From contig NC_014652.1 of the NCBI RefSeq assembly GCF_000166355.1, positions 1,251,001 to 1,315,000 on the forward strand: a stretch of DNA of 64,000 bases, read 5' to 3'. A program made the position numbers and the translations under genes. Positions within the stretch are counted from its first letter, which is position 1, and the number at the start of each line of letters is the position of its first letter. Below the pieces are notes generated by a model. It searched no databases, was not told the origin of the DNA, and saw only the letters and a program-made list of their open reading frames with translations. Origin of the DNA: Caldicellulosiruptor hydrothermalis 108. GTDB lineage: Bacteria; Bacillota; Thermoanaerobacteria; Caldicellulosiruptorales; Caldicellulosiruptoraceae. This document shows positions 47,727-55,948 of this stretch, one piece after another.

Positions 47727-49298
47727 ATGTCTGACAGTGCCAAAAGAATTACCAAAGCTACTTTTTTTGTTATCGTTGCAACTATACTGTCAAAATTGTT
47801 TGGATTTTTGCGTGAGGTTGTTTTAGGTGCTTTCTACGGGACGAGTTATAAATTGGACTCTTTGATTGCAGCCCAGCTGTTGCCGGGCGTTTTTTTTGCA
47901 AGTATTTTGGCTTCTTTTTCTACCACCTTTATTCCTATTTACAATGAGATATTGATAAAAGAGAGCAAAGAGAAAGCAAGCAGATTTGCAAGCAAATCAC
48001 TTTTTTTAATTGTAATAGCTGCGCTCATTGTAGCAGTGATAGGTTCTATATTTTCACCGTTTATAGTTGAAGTGGTCTTTAGGGGATTTGATAGGTCTGC
48101 AAAACATCTGACCTGGCAGCTGATGAGAATTACATTTTTTTATATAATCTTTTTAGGCGCTAACTATATCTTGCAAGGATTTCTTCAGTCTAATGAAAAT
48201 TTTGTGGTGCCTGTACTTGTAGGACTACCATTCAATGTAATTATCATCTTTTCAGCCTTTTTAAAGAAAGAATTTGACATTTATGGTGTTGCTGTTGCAT
48301 TTGTACTTGGATACTTTTCGATGGTATTGTTTCAAATACCGTTTGCACTCAAAAAGGGATTTAAGTTTAAGTTGGATATTAATTTACGTGACCCATATAT
48401 AATCAAACTTTTTAAGCTTGTTCTGCCTGTATTTATTGGTTCGTCGGTTATGTCGCTTAATTCTTTTGTTGACAGGTACTTGGCTTCATTTTTACCTGAG
48501 GGAAGTATTTCAGCTTTGAACTTTGCAGATAAACTAAATGGAGTGGTTTATGGTATATTTAGTGGTTCAATATCGGCTGTCATTTATCCGTATTTATCGC
48601 GATTTTTTTCAAGTGAAAAGAAAGAAGAGTTCAAAAAGTATTTGGTACTTTCTATAAATTCTCTCATATTGATTATGGTGCCAATTACAGCTGCGGTTCT
48701 GGTATTATCACGCGAGATTGTCCAGTTTGTATATGAAAGAGGGGCATTTAACAGCCGTTCAACTTATCTGACAAGTGGTGCTCTTATGTTTTTTTCCTTA
48801 GGGTATTTAGGGTATGCAGTGAGAGAAATCCTTAGCAGAACTTTCTATTCAATCCAGGATACCATTACACCAATGAAAAATGGTATTTTAGCTGTAGCAA
48901 TTAATATAGTTTTAAATATCATTCTTGTCAAATACCTAAAACACAGAGGTTTAGCACTGGGTACCAGCATTGTTGCGTATGTGTCAGTATTTTTGCTTAT
49001 GCGTAGTTTATTTAAAAAGATAGGAAAGATTGAACTAAAAAGCTCCTTGATAGTATTCATAAAAGCCCTGTTTGCTTCTTTTGTAATGGCTATTAGTATT
49101 ATTTTTGCAAAAAATCTGATACAAGTAAAAACGCCTGTGACGTTTATAACTAAGGTAATCAATCTTTCGATTTGGGGATTTTGTGGAGTAATTTCATATA
49201 GTACAGTAATTTATTTATTGAAAATAAAAGAGGCCCAATGGGTATTGGAAAACTCAATAAAAGTGCTTAAAAAGGTTAGAGGATTAGCTGCAAAATAA
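47727..49298 (+). CDS. murJ: Lipid II flippase MurJ (MviN family)
   Basis: Polytopic membrane protein (about 14 segments, 523 residues) of the MOP exporter superfamily that flips the cell-wall precursor lipid II. The N-terminal KLFGFLREVVLGAFYGTSYKLD and the FVYERGAFNSRST block are characteristic of MurJ. AGAAGGGCGG lies upstream of the ATG. Its last 23 bases overlap the 3' end of a convergent acetyltransferase gene. Confidence 0.93.
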   Translation: MSDSAKRITKATFFVIVATILSKLFGFLREVVLGAFYGTSYKLDSLIAAQLLPGVFFASILASFSTTFIPIYNEILIKESKEKASRFASKSLFLIVIAALIVAVIGSIFSPFIVEVVFRGFDRSAKHLTWQLMRITFFYIIFLGANYILQGFLQSNENFVVPVLVGLPFNVIIIFSAFLKKEFDIYGVAVAFVLGYFSMVLFQIPFALKKGFKFKLDINLRDPYIIKLFKLVLPVFIGSSVMSLNSFVDRYLASFLPEGSISALNFADKLNGVVYGIFSGSISAVIYPYLSRFFSSEKKEEFKKYLVLSINSLILIMVPITAAVLVLSREIVQFVYERGAFNSRSTYLTSGALMFFSLGYLGYAVREILSRTFYSIQDTITPMKNGILAVAINIVLNIILVKYLKHRGLALGTSIVAYVSVFLLMRSLFKKIGKIELKSSLIVFIKALFASFVMAISIIFAKNLIQVKTPVTFITKVINLSIWGFCGVISYSTVIYLLKIKEAQWVLENSIKVLKKVRGLAAK

Positions 49299-49761
49299 TA
49301 ACATCCAAAAACCTACCAAATTTGCTACCAACTTTGGTGAGCTTTCCGACTTCTACAAAACCAAATGATTTGTGCAGATGTAAACTTATATAGTTTTCAG
49401 CGCACACTTTTGCAATTATGTTGGCAGCCCCTGTGTCTTTAGCTCTTTCTATTAAAAATTTTAAAATCTGCTTGCCAATCCCTCTGCCTCTGTACAATGG
49501 ATGTATGTATATGGAGTCTTCAACTGTGATTGAATAAGCTTCTTTTTCTGAGAATGGGGAGAGATACCCATAACCTAGTATAGCGGAATTTTCTTCTGCT
49601 ACATAAATAGGGTATTTGTTGCCGTGGCTGTCGAACAATTTCAAAAAATCTTCTGTGGTCTTGGGATGAATATCGAATGTGGATGTTGAATTCAAAACTT
49701 CATAGTTGTAGATATAAAGCAGGTCTGGGATATCAGAAATTGTTGCTTTGCGGATGTTCAT
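49276..49761 (-). CDS. GNAT N-acetyltransferase, phosphinothricin-acetyltransferase-like
   Basis: A 161-residue GNAT enzyme that moves acetyl from acetyl-CoA to an amine. The family pattern of the PAT/YwnH group is visible: MNIRKATISDIPDLLYIYN at the start, YIHPLYRGRGIGKQIL (acetyl-CoA P-loop RGRGIG near residue 97) and NIIAKVCAENYISLHLHKSFGF. The substrate is unknown; members act on glutamate analogues, methionine sulfone or sulfoximine. It is a stand-alone gene with GGAGAAA before the ATG on the minus strand. Confidence 0.9.
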   Translation of the reverse strand: MNIRKATISDIPDLLYIYNYEVLNSTSTFDIHPKTTEDFLKLFDSHGNKYPIYVAEENSAILGYGYLSPFSEKEAYSITVEDSIYIHPLYRGRGIGKQILKFLIERAKDTGAANIIAKVCAENYISLHLHKSFGFVEVGKLTKVGSKFGRFLDVIILQLIL

Positions 49762-49810
49762 TTTACCATTTTTCTCCTTTCCTCAAAAAATTCTTAGGGA
49801 GTGAACGAAG

Positions 49811-50446
49811 ATTACTAAAAAAGAAAAAGCAAGTTATGTGATAAAAGAACTTTTAAAAATTTATCCACAACCAAAGTGTACTTTAAATTATAATAAACCA
49901 TATGAGCTTTTAATTGCAACCATTTTGGCAGCACAAAGTACAGACGAGCGTGTAAATAAGATTACCGCTGAGCTTTTCAAAAAGTATCCTACACTTAAGA
50001 GCTTTGCAGAAGCAGATTTAGAAGAGCTTGAGAAAGACATAAAGCCTGTTGGGTTTTATAAAAACAAAGCGAAAAGTATTAAAGAAACCTCAAGGATTTT
50101 AATTGATAAATATAACGGTACATTACCAACTACTATAGAAGAGCTTGTAAAACTCAAGGGAGTTGGAAGAAAAACAGCAAATGTAATAATGGCAAATATT
50201 TATGGAATACCTTCCATAATAGTTGATACTCACTGCAAAAGACTTTCAAATAGACTTGGGCTTGTAAATAGCAAAGATGCTACAAAGATAGAGTTTGAGC
50301 TAAAGAATATTGTCGAGCCTCAGATGTACACTATATTTAGTAATTTGATGGTTTACCATGGGAGAGCAGTTTGCAAGGCAATAAAACCGAAATGTGAAGT
50401 GTGTACTATAAAAGATGTTTGTGAGTATTTCAAGGCCCGAAAATAG
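49811..50446 (+). CDS. nth: Endonuclease III, possibly with an ATT start codon
   Basis: Base-excision repair glycosylase/AP lyase for oxidised pyrimidines. The helix-hairpin-helix LKGVGRKTANVI supplies the catalytic Lys, VDTHCKRL supplies the Asp, and the C-terminal 4Fe-4S ligands follow the C-x6-C-x2-C-x5-C pattern (CKAIKPKC..C..C). GTG 49838 is the first ordinary start but has no ribosome site. AGGGAGTGA (49796-49804) sits correctly before ATT 49811, and the nine extra residues (TKKEKASYV-like) match the usual N-terminal helix. The function is certain; the start is debatable. Confidence 0.9.
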   Translation: MTKKEKASYVIKELLKIYPQPKCTLNYNKPYELLIATILAAQSTDERVNKITAELFKKYPTLKSFAEADLEELEKDIKPVGFYKNKAKSIKETSRILIDKYNGTLPTTIEELVKLKGVGRKTANVIMANIYGIPSIIVDTHCKRLSNRLGLVNSKDATKIEFELKNIVEPQMYTIFSNLMVYHGRAVCKAIKPKCEVCTIKDVCEYFKARK

Positions 50447-50464
50447 AAGGGCCTATTTTTTTTG
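50433..50464 (+). terminator. Terminator of nth
   Basis: AGGCCC (50433-50438) pairs with GGGCCT (50449-50454), then ATTTTTTTTG. It overlaps the last codons of nth. Confidence 0.75.
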
Positions 50465-50541
50465 TATTTTTACTGCCAAAGTGGTGAAAAATAAGTAAAT
50501 AGAAAAAACGGTCTCAATCTTTGAAAGGGAGAATTGAAAAA

Positions 50542-51420
50542 GTGAAGGTAGGAGTTCCAAATAGTTTTTGCTATGCTGGAATGGAAAATTTTTTTATAAG
50601 AGTTATACCAGAAGTCTTAGAAGATTCCCAAATAATCTTTTCAGGGAAGACAACAAAGGAAATGGTAGAATATGGGCTTAAAAATGGCTGTGATGAACTT
50701 TGTATCCCTGCCAAAATTTTTATTGGACATGTAGAATATCTTATAAGAAAAAAGAATGTAGATGTGTTGTTTTTGCCGCGCCTTGTATCTGTATTACCAG
50801 GCACCTATTCATGCCCCAAGATTATTGGTATTCCAGATATCATAAAAGCTAATTATTGTGAAGCTAAGCTGCTGGTACCTGAGATAAATTTAAGAAAAAA
50901 GAGAAAAATAATGTCAGAAAAAAGTATGAAAAATGAACAGCTTTTTGATTTTCCTATGGCCAAGATAGCTAAAACTAAAAATATAATGGTATTGGCCCAT
51001 AGCTATGTAATCTTTGATGAATTTCTAAACAAAGGTATATTGGAAACTATAAAAAACGCAGGCTACAATCCTATTTATCCCGCATACTATCGTTTTAATT
51101 CTTTTTATATTTCCTCTAATTTGCCAAAAGAATTCTTCTGGTCCTCTGCAAGGGATATCTACAATTATTTTGAATGGGCAGTAAATAATACACAAATTGA
51201 CGGCGTAGTGTACCTTATGACATTTGGATGTGGGATTGACTCTGTTTTGCAGGAACTGATTATGAGAAAATGCAATAAAGTGGGACTGCCTTATCTTTGT
51301 ATAACTGTGGATGAACACTGTGCTGATGTGGGGATACAAACAAGAATAGAAGCGTATTTAGATATGATTGAATGGAGGAGAAAAAGTGATGAGAAAAATA
51401 ACATTTCCACATATGGGTAA
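50542..51420 (+). CDS. DUF2229 / acyl-CoA dehydratase activase-related protein, first paralogue
   Basis: A 292-residue cysteine-rich protein of the DUF2229 family. Cysteines appear in NSFCYAG, GCDELCIPAK, TYSCPK, FGCGID and YLCITVDEHCADVG. It ends in a DExxxDVGIxTRxEAxLDxIEW block shared with the next gene. Family members are associated with BadF/HgdC-type activases and resemble the iron-sulfur subunits of 2-hydroxyacyl-CoA dehydratases; the reaction here is unknown. GAAAGGGAG fits GTG 50542 better than the in-frame TTG 50521. It overlaps its paralogue by 32 bases. Confidence 0.8.
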   Translation: MKVGVPNSFCYAGMENFFIRVIPEVLEDSQIIFSGKTTKEMVEYGLKNGCDELCIPAKIFIGHVEYLIRKKNVDVLFLPRLVSVLPGTYSCPKIIGIPDIIKANYCEAKLLVPEINLRKKRKIMSEKSMKNEQLFDFPMAKIAKTKNIMVLAHSYVIFDEFLNKGILETIKNAGYNPIYPAYYRFNSFYISSNLPKEFFWSSARDIYNYFEWAVNNTQIDGVVYLMTFGCGIDSVLQELIMRKCNKVGLPYLCITVDEHCADVGIQTRIEAYLDMIEWRRKSDEKNNISTYG

Positions 51421-52483
51421 TCTATTTATTATAGGCAAAGCACTTTTTGAAGAACTTGGATTTGAAGTGGTCATTCCTCCATATAACAACAAAAGCGCTC
51501 TTGAAATTGGAAAGAGACTTTCGCCCGAATTTATTTGCCTGCCTTTTAAATTGAACATGGGGAATTTCATCCAAGCAATTGAAATGGGCGCAGACACCAT
51601 TGTAATTTTTGGTGGCTGTGGACCATGTAGATTTGGATACTATGGTGCACTTGAAAAGGAGATTCTCAAAGATTTGGGCTATGATGTAGAGATGATAGTC
51701 ATCGAACCTCTTTTTTATGGTCTTATGAATTTTTTGGAGCAGGTGAGTAAGATATTTGCAAGAAAAAATATAGCCAGTGTATTAAAGAGAGTGTATAGGT
51801 TAGCCAAAAAGATAGATGGGATTGAGAAAAAAGTACATTTTTTAAGACCAAGGGAAATGGTTAAGGGGAGTGTAGATAAGATATATGAGAAGTTTAGAAA
51901 TGAAGCAATAAAAGTTTATGGAATTGACCAAATGGAAAGATTGGTTGATACCACGAATGTTTTGCTTGACAATTTGTATATTGTAAATGAGAAGGTCAGA
52001 AAAATAGGAATTGTAGGAGAGATATACACCATTATTGATAGTTTTTCAAGCTTAAACATTGAAAAAATACTTGGTGAGATGGGATGTGAGGTTGAACGAA
52101 ATCTTTATATTTCCCAGTGGATTGATATACATCTAATATATCCAATATTTAAAAGAAAAGATCCAATTGTTAAGAGATATTCTAAAGATGTAATGCCAGT
52201 TTTAATTGGAGGCCACGCAAGAGAGACCATTTCTTATGCCAAATACTTTGCAGCCCAGAAATATGATGGAATATTGCATATTTTTCCTCTCACATGTATG
52301 CCAGAAATAATAGCAAAATCAGTATTAAATGGTATCAAAAATCAAATAAATATTCCTATCCTACACGTTGTAATAGACGAAGTTGACAGTGACGTAGGTA
52401 TCAAAACACGTTTAGAAGCTTTTTTAGACCTAATTGAGGCAAGGAGTGAGAAGGTTGAGAGAGGACTTCTTTCTTGGGATTGA
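51389..52483 (+). CDS. DUF2229 / acyl-CoA dehydratase activase-related protein, second paralogue
   Basis: A 364-residue relative of the preceding protein. It has FPHMGNLFIIGKAL, FICLPFKLNMGN, a GGCGPCRFGYYG cluster motif near residue 78, GGHARE, FPLTCMPE and the terminal DEVDSDVGIKTRLEAFLDLIE block. The shared end with the first paralogue argues for duplication and perhaps a heterodimer. GGAGGAG (51372-51378) precedes GTG 51386/ATG 51389. It runs into the activase gene, whose start overlaps its end, so all three are co-translated. Confidence 0.8.
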   Translation: MRKITFPHMGNLFIIGKALFEELGFEVVIPPYNNKSALEIGKRLSPEFICLPFKLNMGNFIQAIEMGADTIVIFGGCGPCRFGYYGALEKEILKDLGYDVEMIVIEPLFYGLMNFLEQVSKIFARKNIASVLKRVYRLAKKIDGIEKKVHFLRPREMVKGSVDKIYEKFRNEAIKVYGIDQMERLVDTTNVLLDNLYIVNEKVRKIGIVGEIYTIIDSFSSLNIEKILGEMGCEVERNLYISQWIDIHLIYPIFKRKDPIVKRYSKDVMPVLIGGHARETISYAKYFAAQKYDGILHIFPLTCMPEIIAKSVLNGIKNQINIPILHVVIDEVDSDVGIKTRLEAFLDLIEARSEKVERGLLSWD

Positions 52484-53447
52484 TATTGGTTCTGTTAGTA
52501 CTAATGTAGTCTTGATTGATAAAAATGGTGAGGTAATTGAAAGCATGTATCTCAGAACCCAAGGAAAGCCTATTGAAATTTTACAAAAGGCTCTTGGCAC
52601 ATTGTACGAAAAGTATGGAGATAGCTTGAGGATAAAAGGAGTTGGAACTACAGGGTCAGGAAGACATTTAGCATCGCTGGTGGTAGGAGCAGACATTGTA
52701 AAAAATGAGATAACTGCTCATGCAAAGGCCGCAATCTTTTTTGTACCTGATGTAAGAACTATAATTGAAATAGGTGGACAAGATTCGAAAATAATCTTAA
52801 TAAAAGATAGAATTGTTATTGATTTTGCTATGAATACAATCTGTGCTGCGGGAACAGGTTCTTTTTTGGATAGGCAAGCAGAAAGACTCAATATTCCGAT
52901 TGAAAAATTCGGTGAAATAGCAATAAAATCACAAAATCCTGTAAGAATAGCTGGCAGGTGTGCTGTATTTGCTGAGTCAGATATGATTCACAAACAGCAG
53001 CTTGGACATCCTTGTGAAGATATTCTTTTTGGGCTGTGTTTAGCTCTGGCAAGAAACTATCTTGCTAATTTGGCAAAGGGAAAAAGGTTGGAAAGTCCAA
53101 TACTATTTCAAGGCGGTGTTGCGGCAAATATAGCAATGAAAAAGGCATTCGAACAGCTTCTTGGAATTCAAATTATAGTTCCAAAATACTACAATGTTAT
53201 GGGGGCAATAGGTATTGCACTACTGGCAAAAGAGAGGACAAAAGGTCTTATCACCAAATTCAGAGGTTTTGAAAACATCCACAGGTGCAAGTTTGAGACA
53301 AAAGGATTTGAGTGCCGTGACTGCTCAAACTATTGCGAGGTTGTTGGTTTTTATAGCAATGGTAATTTAGTGGCAAGGTGGGGTGATAAATGCCAGAAAT
53401 ACTCATCTAACAGGAATTATCATATTGAAAACTCTAAAAATCTGTGA
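52455..53447 (+). CDS. Acyl-CoA dehydratase activase (BadF/BadG/BcrA/BcrD ATPase family)
   Basis: ASKHA ATPase that, in known members, injects a low-potential electron from a 4Fe-4S cluster into a partner dehydratase or reductase. Motifs are GIDIGSVSTNVVLID at the start, VGTTGSGR, IEIGGQDSKII, the cluster-binding CAAGTGSFLDRQ and GRCAVFAESDMI. A C-terminal extension holds four extra cysteines (CRDCSNYC and DKC). AAGGAG places the start at TTG 52455 (330 residues) rather than upstream in-frame codons. The obvious partners are the two DUF2229 proteins, since no HgdA/B-like genes are visible. Confidence 0.88.
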   Translation: MREDFFLGIDIGSVSTNVVLIDKNGEVIESMYLRTQGKPIEILQKALGTLYEKYGDSLRIKGVGTTGSGRHLASLVVGADIVKNEITAHAKAAIFFVPDVRTIIEIGGQDSKIILIKDRIVIDFAMNTICAAGTGSFLDRQAERLNIPIEKFGEIAIKSQNPVRIAGRCAVFAESDMIHKQQLGHPCEDILFGLCLALARNYLANLAKGKRLESPILFQGGVAANIAMKKAFEQLLGIQIIVPKYYNVMGAIGIALLAKERTKGLITKFRGFENIHRCKFETKGFECRDCSNYCEVVGFYSNGNLVARWGDKCQKYSSNRNYHIENSKNL

Positions 53448-53453
53448 TATATT
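53425..53453 (+). promoter_or_regulatory. Promoter of the 6S RNA gene
   Basis: TTGAAA (53425-53430), 17-base spacer, TATATT (53448-53453). It overlaps the end of the activase gene and predicts an RNA start near 53460. Confidence 0.6.
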
Positions 53454-53477
53454 TAAATTAGAAATAATAAAACAAAG

Positions 53478-53701
53478 CTATGGCAGGAACTCTGCCGTGT
53501 GCGTTACAAGATGGTGAAGTTCCAGGCCAACACCATCAAAAAAGGGAATCCGGAGTCCAATAGTGGCGCATAGGCTTCCCACCCAAGGTTTTGCTTGGGT
53601 GACAAACAGGAAGTAATGCAAAGCTATTGGCAGGATACCCACCTGCTGAGGCAGGGTCTGGGAAACTCCCTGAGGACGGCATGGTGGAGTTCCTGACATG
53701 A
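53478..53701 (+). ncRNA. ssrS: 6S RNA
   Basis: RNA that mimics an open promoter and binds the sigma-A RNA polymerase. A closing stem pairs CAGGAACTC-TGCCGT (53484-53498) with ACGGCA (53676-53681) and GAGTTCCTG (53687-53695). A large bubble carries small hairpins on each side: GATGGTG/CACCATC on the 5' side and CCTGC/GCAGG on the 3' side. A long apical arm follows, with CCAATAG/CTATTGG (53557/53624), GCAT/ATGC, CTTCC/GGAAG and ACCCAAG/CTTGGGT. This closing stem, bubble and apical arm is the 6S layout, and the position directly before tcdA (yrvM) matches Bacillus 6S-1. It is more GC-rich than its surroundings. The assignment rests on structure and synteny, not a search. Confidence 0.78.
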
Positions 53702-53707
53702 AAGAAG

Positions 53708-53746
53708 AAAGACCCCAAAAACAAAAGAGGGTCTTTTATTTTTTAA
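53708..53746 (+). terminator. Terminator of 6S RNA
   Basis: AAAGACCC (53708-53715) pairs with GGGTCTTT (53729-53736), then TATTTTTTAATTT. It separates the RNA from tcdA. Confidence 0.9.
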
Positions 53747-53775
53747 TTTACTTCAGAGAGGAGAGAATAAGAATA

Positions 53776-54504
53776 TTGATAGGTCCAGCGGATATTTTCC
53801 AAAGAACTATGATGTTGATTGGAGAAGATAAGATTGAAAAACTGTCAAAGGCAAAAATAGCAGTGTGTGGACTTGGTGGAGTTGGAAGTTTTGCATTTGA
53901 AGCTCTTGTTCGCTGTGGAATTGGAAATTTTGTTATTGTTGACAAAGACAGAGTAGTTCCCTCTAATTTGAACCGTCAGCTTATAGCCACCATTCCAAAT
54001 ATAGGAAGGTATAAGGTGGATGCTGCTCGTGAAAGAGCAATTGAAATAAACCCTTTTGTAAAAATAGAAATAATTTCCGAGAAAATTACATCCGAAAATG
54101 TCTATGAGATTTTTGGAAAAGGGAGTATAGATTATATAGTAGATGCAATAGATGATATTAGGGCAAAAGTTGCGCTGATCAAGTTTGCTTCAAAAGAGAA
54201 CATAAAAATAATAAGTTGTATGGGTATGGGCAATAGACTAAATCCTTTGCTTATAAAAGTTTCTGATATATATTCTACACGTTATTGTCCGCTTGCTAAA
54301 AAACTTAGAAGTATTCTGAGAAAAGAAAATATTAAGAGTTTAAAGGTTGTGTACTCTGAGGAAAAACCGTCAAAACCCGACTATAGATATTTAAAAGAAG
54401 AGACAGAAAAAAAGCATGTTCCAGCAAGTATTTCGTTTGTTCCACCTGTTGCAGGATTTATCATGGCTTATGAGGTGATAAAGGATTTGGTTTTCTGTGA
54501 TTAA
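53776..54504 (+). CDS. tcdA: tRNA threonylcarbamoyladenosine dehydratase TcdA (YrvM/CsdL family)
   Basis: E1-like ThiF-fold enzyme that uses ATP to cyclise t6A37 of tRNAs to ct6A. It shows the nucleotide loop CGLGGVGSFAFEALVRCG, DKDRVVPSNLNRQL, VDAIDDIRAK and SCMGMGNRLNP. About 242 residues. The frame extends through the 6S terminator, so the real start must be later: GAGAGGAGAG (about 53755-53764) precedes TTG 53776. The link with 6S RNA is conserved in Bacillus. Confidence 0.9.
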   Translation: MIGPADIFQRTMMLIGEDKIEKLSKAKIAVCGLGGVGSFAFEALVRCGIGNFVIVDKDRVVPSNLNRQLIATIPNIGRYKVDAARERAIEINPFVKIEIISEKITSENVYEIFGKGSIDYIVDAIDDIRAKVALIKFASKENIKIISCMGMGNRLNPLLIKVSDIYSTRYCPLAKKLRSILRKENIKSLKVVYSEEKPSKPDYRYLKEETEKKHVPASISFVPPVAGFIMAYEVIKDLVFCD

Positions 54505-54576
54505 TTTTGATATACAAAAATAATCTTTTTTGTGTTAAAATATTCAAAAAGGTCTTAAGAGAATGTGGAGGTAAAA

Positions 54577-55032
54577 ATGAATACATACAAATTTGCAAGG
54601 ACTTTTAGGGGTTTTAAACCAAGTTCTGTGATAGAGTACTTAAACAATTTGGAGATGACCTATGAAAAAGAAATAAAAGAGAAACAGGAAAAGATTGAAG
54701 AACTTCAGAAAGAAAATGAGGAGTTAAAGAATACTTTGAAAAAGCTTGAGGAAGAGCTTTCAAAGTTGAACGAGCAGAAAATAAAAATTGCTGAGCTTCT
54801 CATAATTGCTCAGGAAAAGGCAGAGAGCATCGTATCAAAAGCAATTGAAGAGGGGGAAAACAAAAAAAGAGCTCTTCTTGCTGAAATCGAGGAGCATGAA
54901 AAACTTCTGCAAAATTTAAAAGACGAAATAAAGCGAATAAAAGGAGAACTTCAATCTTTCATTTCTAAATTTGATGAGAAAGCTATAGGTAGCTCTCAAC
55001 CTGAACTTCAAGAAGAGAGTAGCATTATGTAA
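54577..55032 (+). CDS. DivIVA-like coiled-coil protein
   Basis: A 151-residue protein whose first 30 residues (FARTFRGFKPSSVIEYLNNLEMTYE) fit the DivIVA membrane-curvature motif FrGY..deV..fL..v..dYE. The rest is charged heptad-repeat coiled coil. Such proteins mark poles or septa, or anchor wall-synthesis factors (GpsB/SepIVA-like); the specific role is unknown. GTGGAGG lies ahead of ATG 54577. A terminator overlaps its stop. Confidence 0.7.
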   Translation: MNTYKFARTFRGFKPSSVIEYLNNLEMTYEKEIKEKQEKIEELQKENEELKNTLKKLEEELSKLNEQKIKIAELLIIAQEKAESIVSKAIEEGENKKRALLAEIEEHEKLLQNLKDEIKRIKGELQSFISKFDEKAIGSSQPELQEESSIM

Positions 55033-55054
55033 AAAATATGCTACTCTATTTTTT
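55016..55054 (+). terminator. Terminator of the DivIVA-like gene
   Basis: AGAGTAGCAT (55016-55025) pairs with ATGCTACTCT (55038-55047), then ATTTTTTTC. The stop codon lies in the loop. Confidence 0.85.
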
Positions 55055-55112
55055 CATATTATTGCTGTCATTTTCATAAATTTACCTTAGAACAAACTTT
55101 GTGGAATGAATA

Positions 55113-55880
55113 ATGATAAGAGTTTTTAACATTTCCAAGATTATAAAGCTGGTCTTAATCACAATTCTTGTTTTGCTCACAATAAACACTATTTTTATCT
55201 ATTCAAAGCTAACTGTAGAGGTTATAAATCAAAAAAAGCTTCTACCAATCTACTGTGTTGACAGAGATGACAAGAAAATAGCTTTAACATTCGATGCTGC
55301 ATGGGGAAACGACGATACAAAAGAACTGCTTAGTATACTCAAAAAATTCAATGCAAAAGCTACTTTTTTCCTTGTAGGCTTTTGGGTAGAGAAATATCCT
55401 GAAGATGTAAAAGATATCTTCAGTCAGGGGCATGAAATAGGAAGCCATTCTGACAAACATCTTCACATGTCAAGATTATCTGAATCTGAGATAATTAGAG
55501 ATATTAAAAGCTGTGAAGAAAAAATTATGAAGATTATTCACAAAAAACCAGTGGTTTTTAGACCTCCATATGGAGATTACAATAATACTTTAATAAAAAC
55601 TCTTTCTTCCTTGGGATATTACGTTATCCAGTGGGATGTTGATTCACTTGATTGGAAGGATTTATCTGCACAAGAGATTGCACAGAGAGTATTGAAGAGA
55701 GTAAAAAGTGGCTCTATCGTATTGTTTCATAATAATGCCAAAAATACTAAGTATGCTCTGCCAATTATACTCAGTACTCTTTCCAAACAGGGATATCAAT
55801 TTGTAACAGTATCGCAGCTAATATACAAAGATGGTTATTATATTGACCATCAAGGTGTTCAGAGGAAAATAGTAAGGTGA
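55113..55880 (+). CDS. Polysaccharide deacetylase, PdaB-like
   Basis: NodB-fold carbohydrate esterase 4 member with an N-terminal signal anchor (about residues 11-32), so it acts outside the membrane on peptidoglycan or chitin-like glycans. Motif 1 is TFDAAWGNDD, motif 2 HEIGSHSDKH (zinc histidines) and motif 3 RPPYGDYN. The DAAW form and overall match are those of Bacillus PdaB, a protein needed for cortex/spore maturation. The ribosome site is weak. 255 residues. A vegetative wall role is equally possible here. Confidence 0.85.
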   Translation: MIRVFNISKIIKLVLITILVLLTINTIFIYSKLTVEVINQKKLLPIYCVDRDDKKIALTFDAAWGNDDTKELLSILKKFNAKATFFLVGFWVEKYPEDVKDIFSQGHEIGSHSDKHLHMSRLSESEIIRDIKSCEEKIMKIIHKKPVVFRPPYGDYNNTLIKTLSSLGYYVIQWDVDSLDWKDLSAQEIAQRVLKRVKSGSIVLFHNNAKNTKYALPIILSTLSKQGYQFVTVSQLIYKDGYYIDHQGVQRKIVR

Positions 55881-55948
55881 CTTAAATAATTGAAAGAAGA
55901 ATGGTCACACTAATATATGCGGTAAAAAACAGCGGGGAGAAAAATAAA

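Noticed and set aside
49276-49298. 23-base overlap of the murJ and acetyltransferase 3' ends as a possible misassembly
   Set aside because: Both proteins end naturally with family-like lengths; convergent tail overlaps are common in compact genomes.
53478-53724. Two minus-strand open frames (73 and 62 codons) covering the 6S RNA region
   Set aside because: They are antisense to a highly structured RNA, have no convincing ribosome site, and their apparent conservation would come from the RNA itself.
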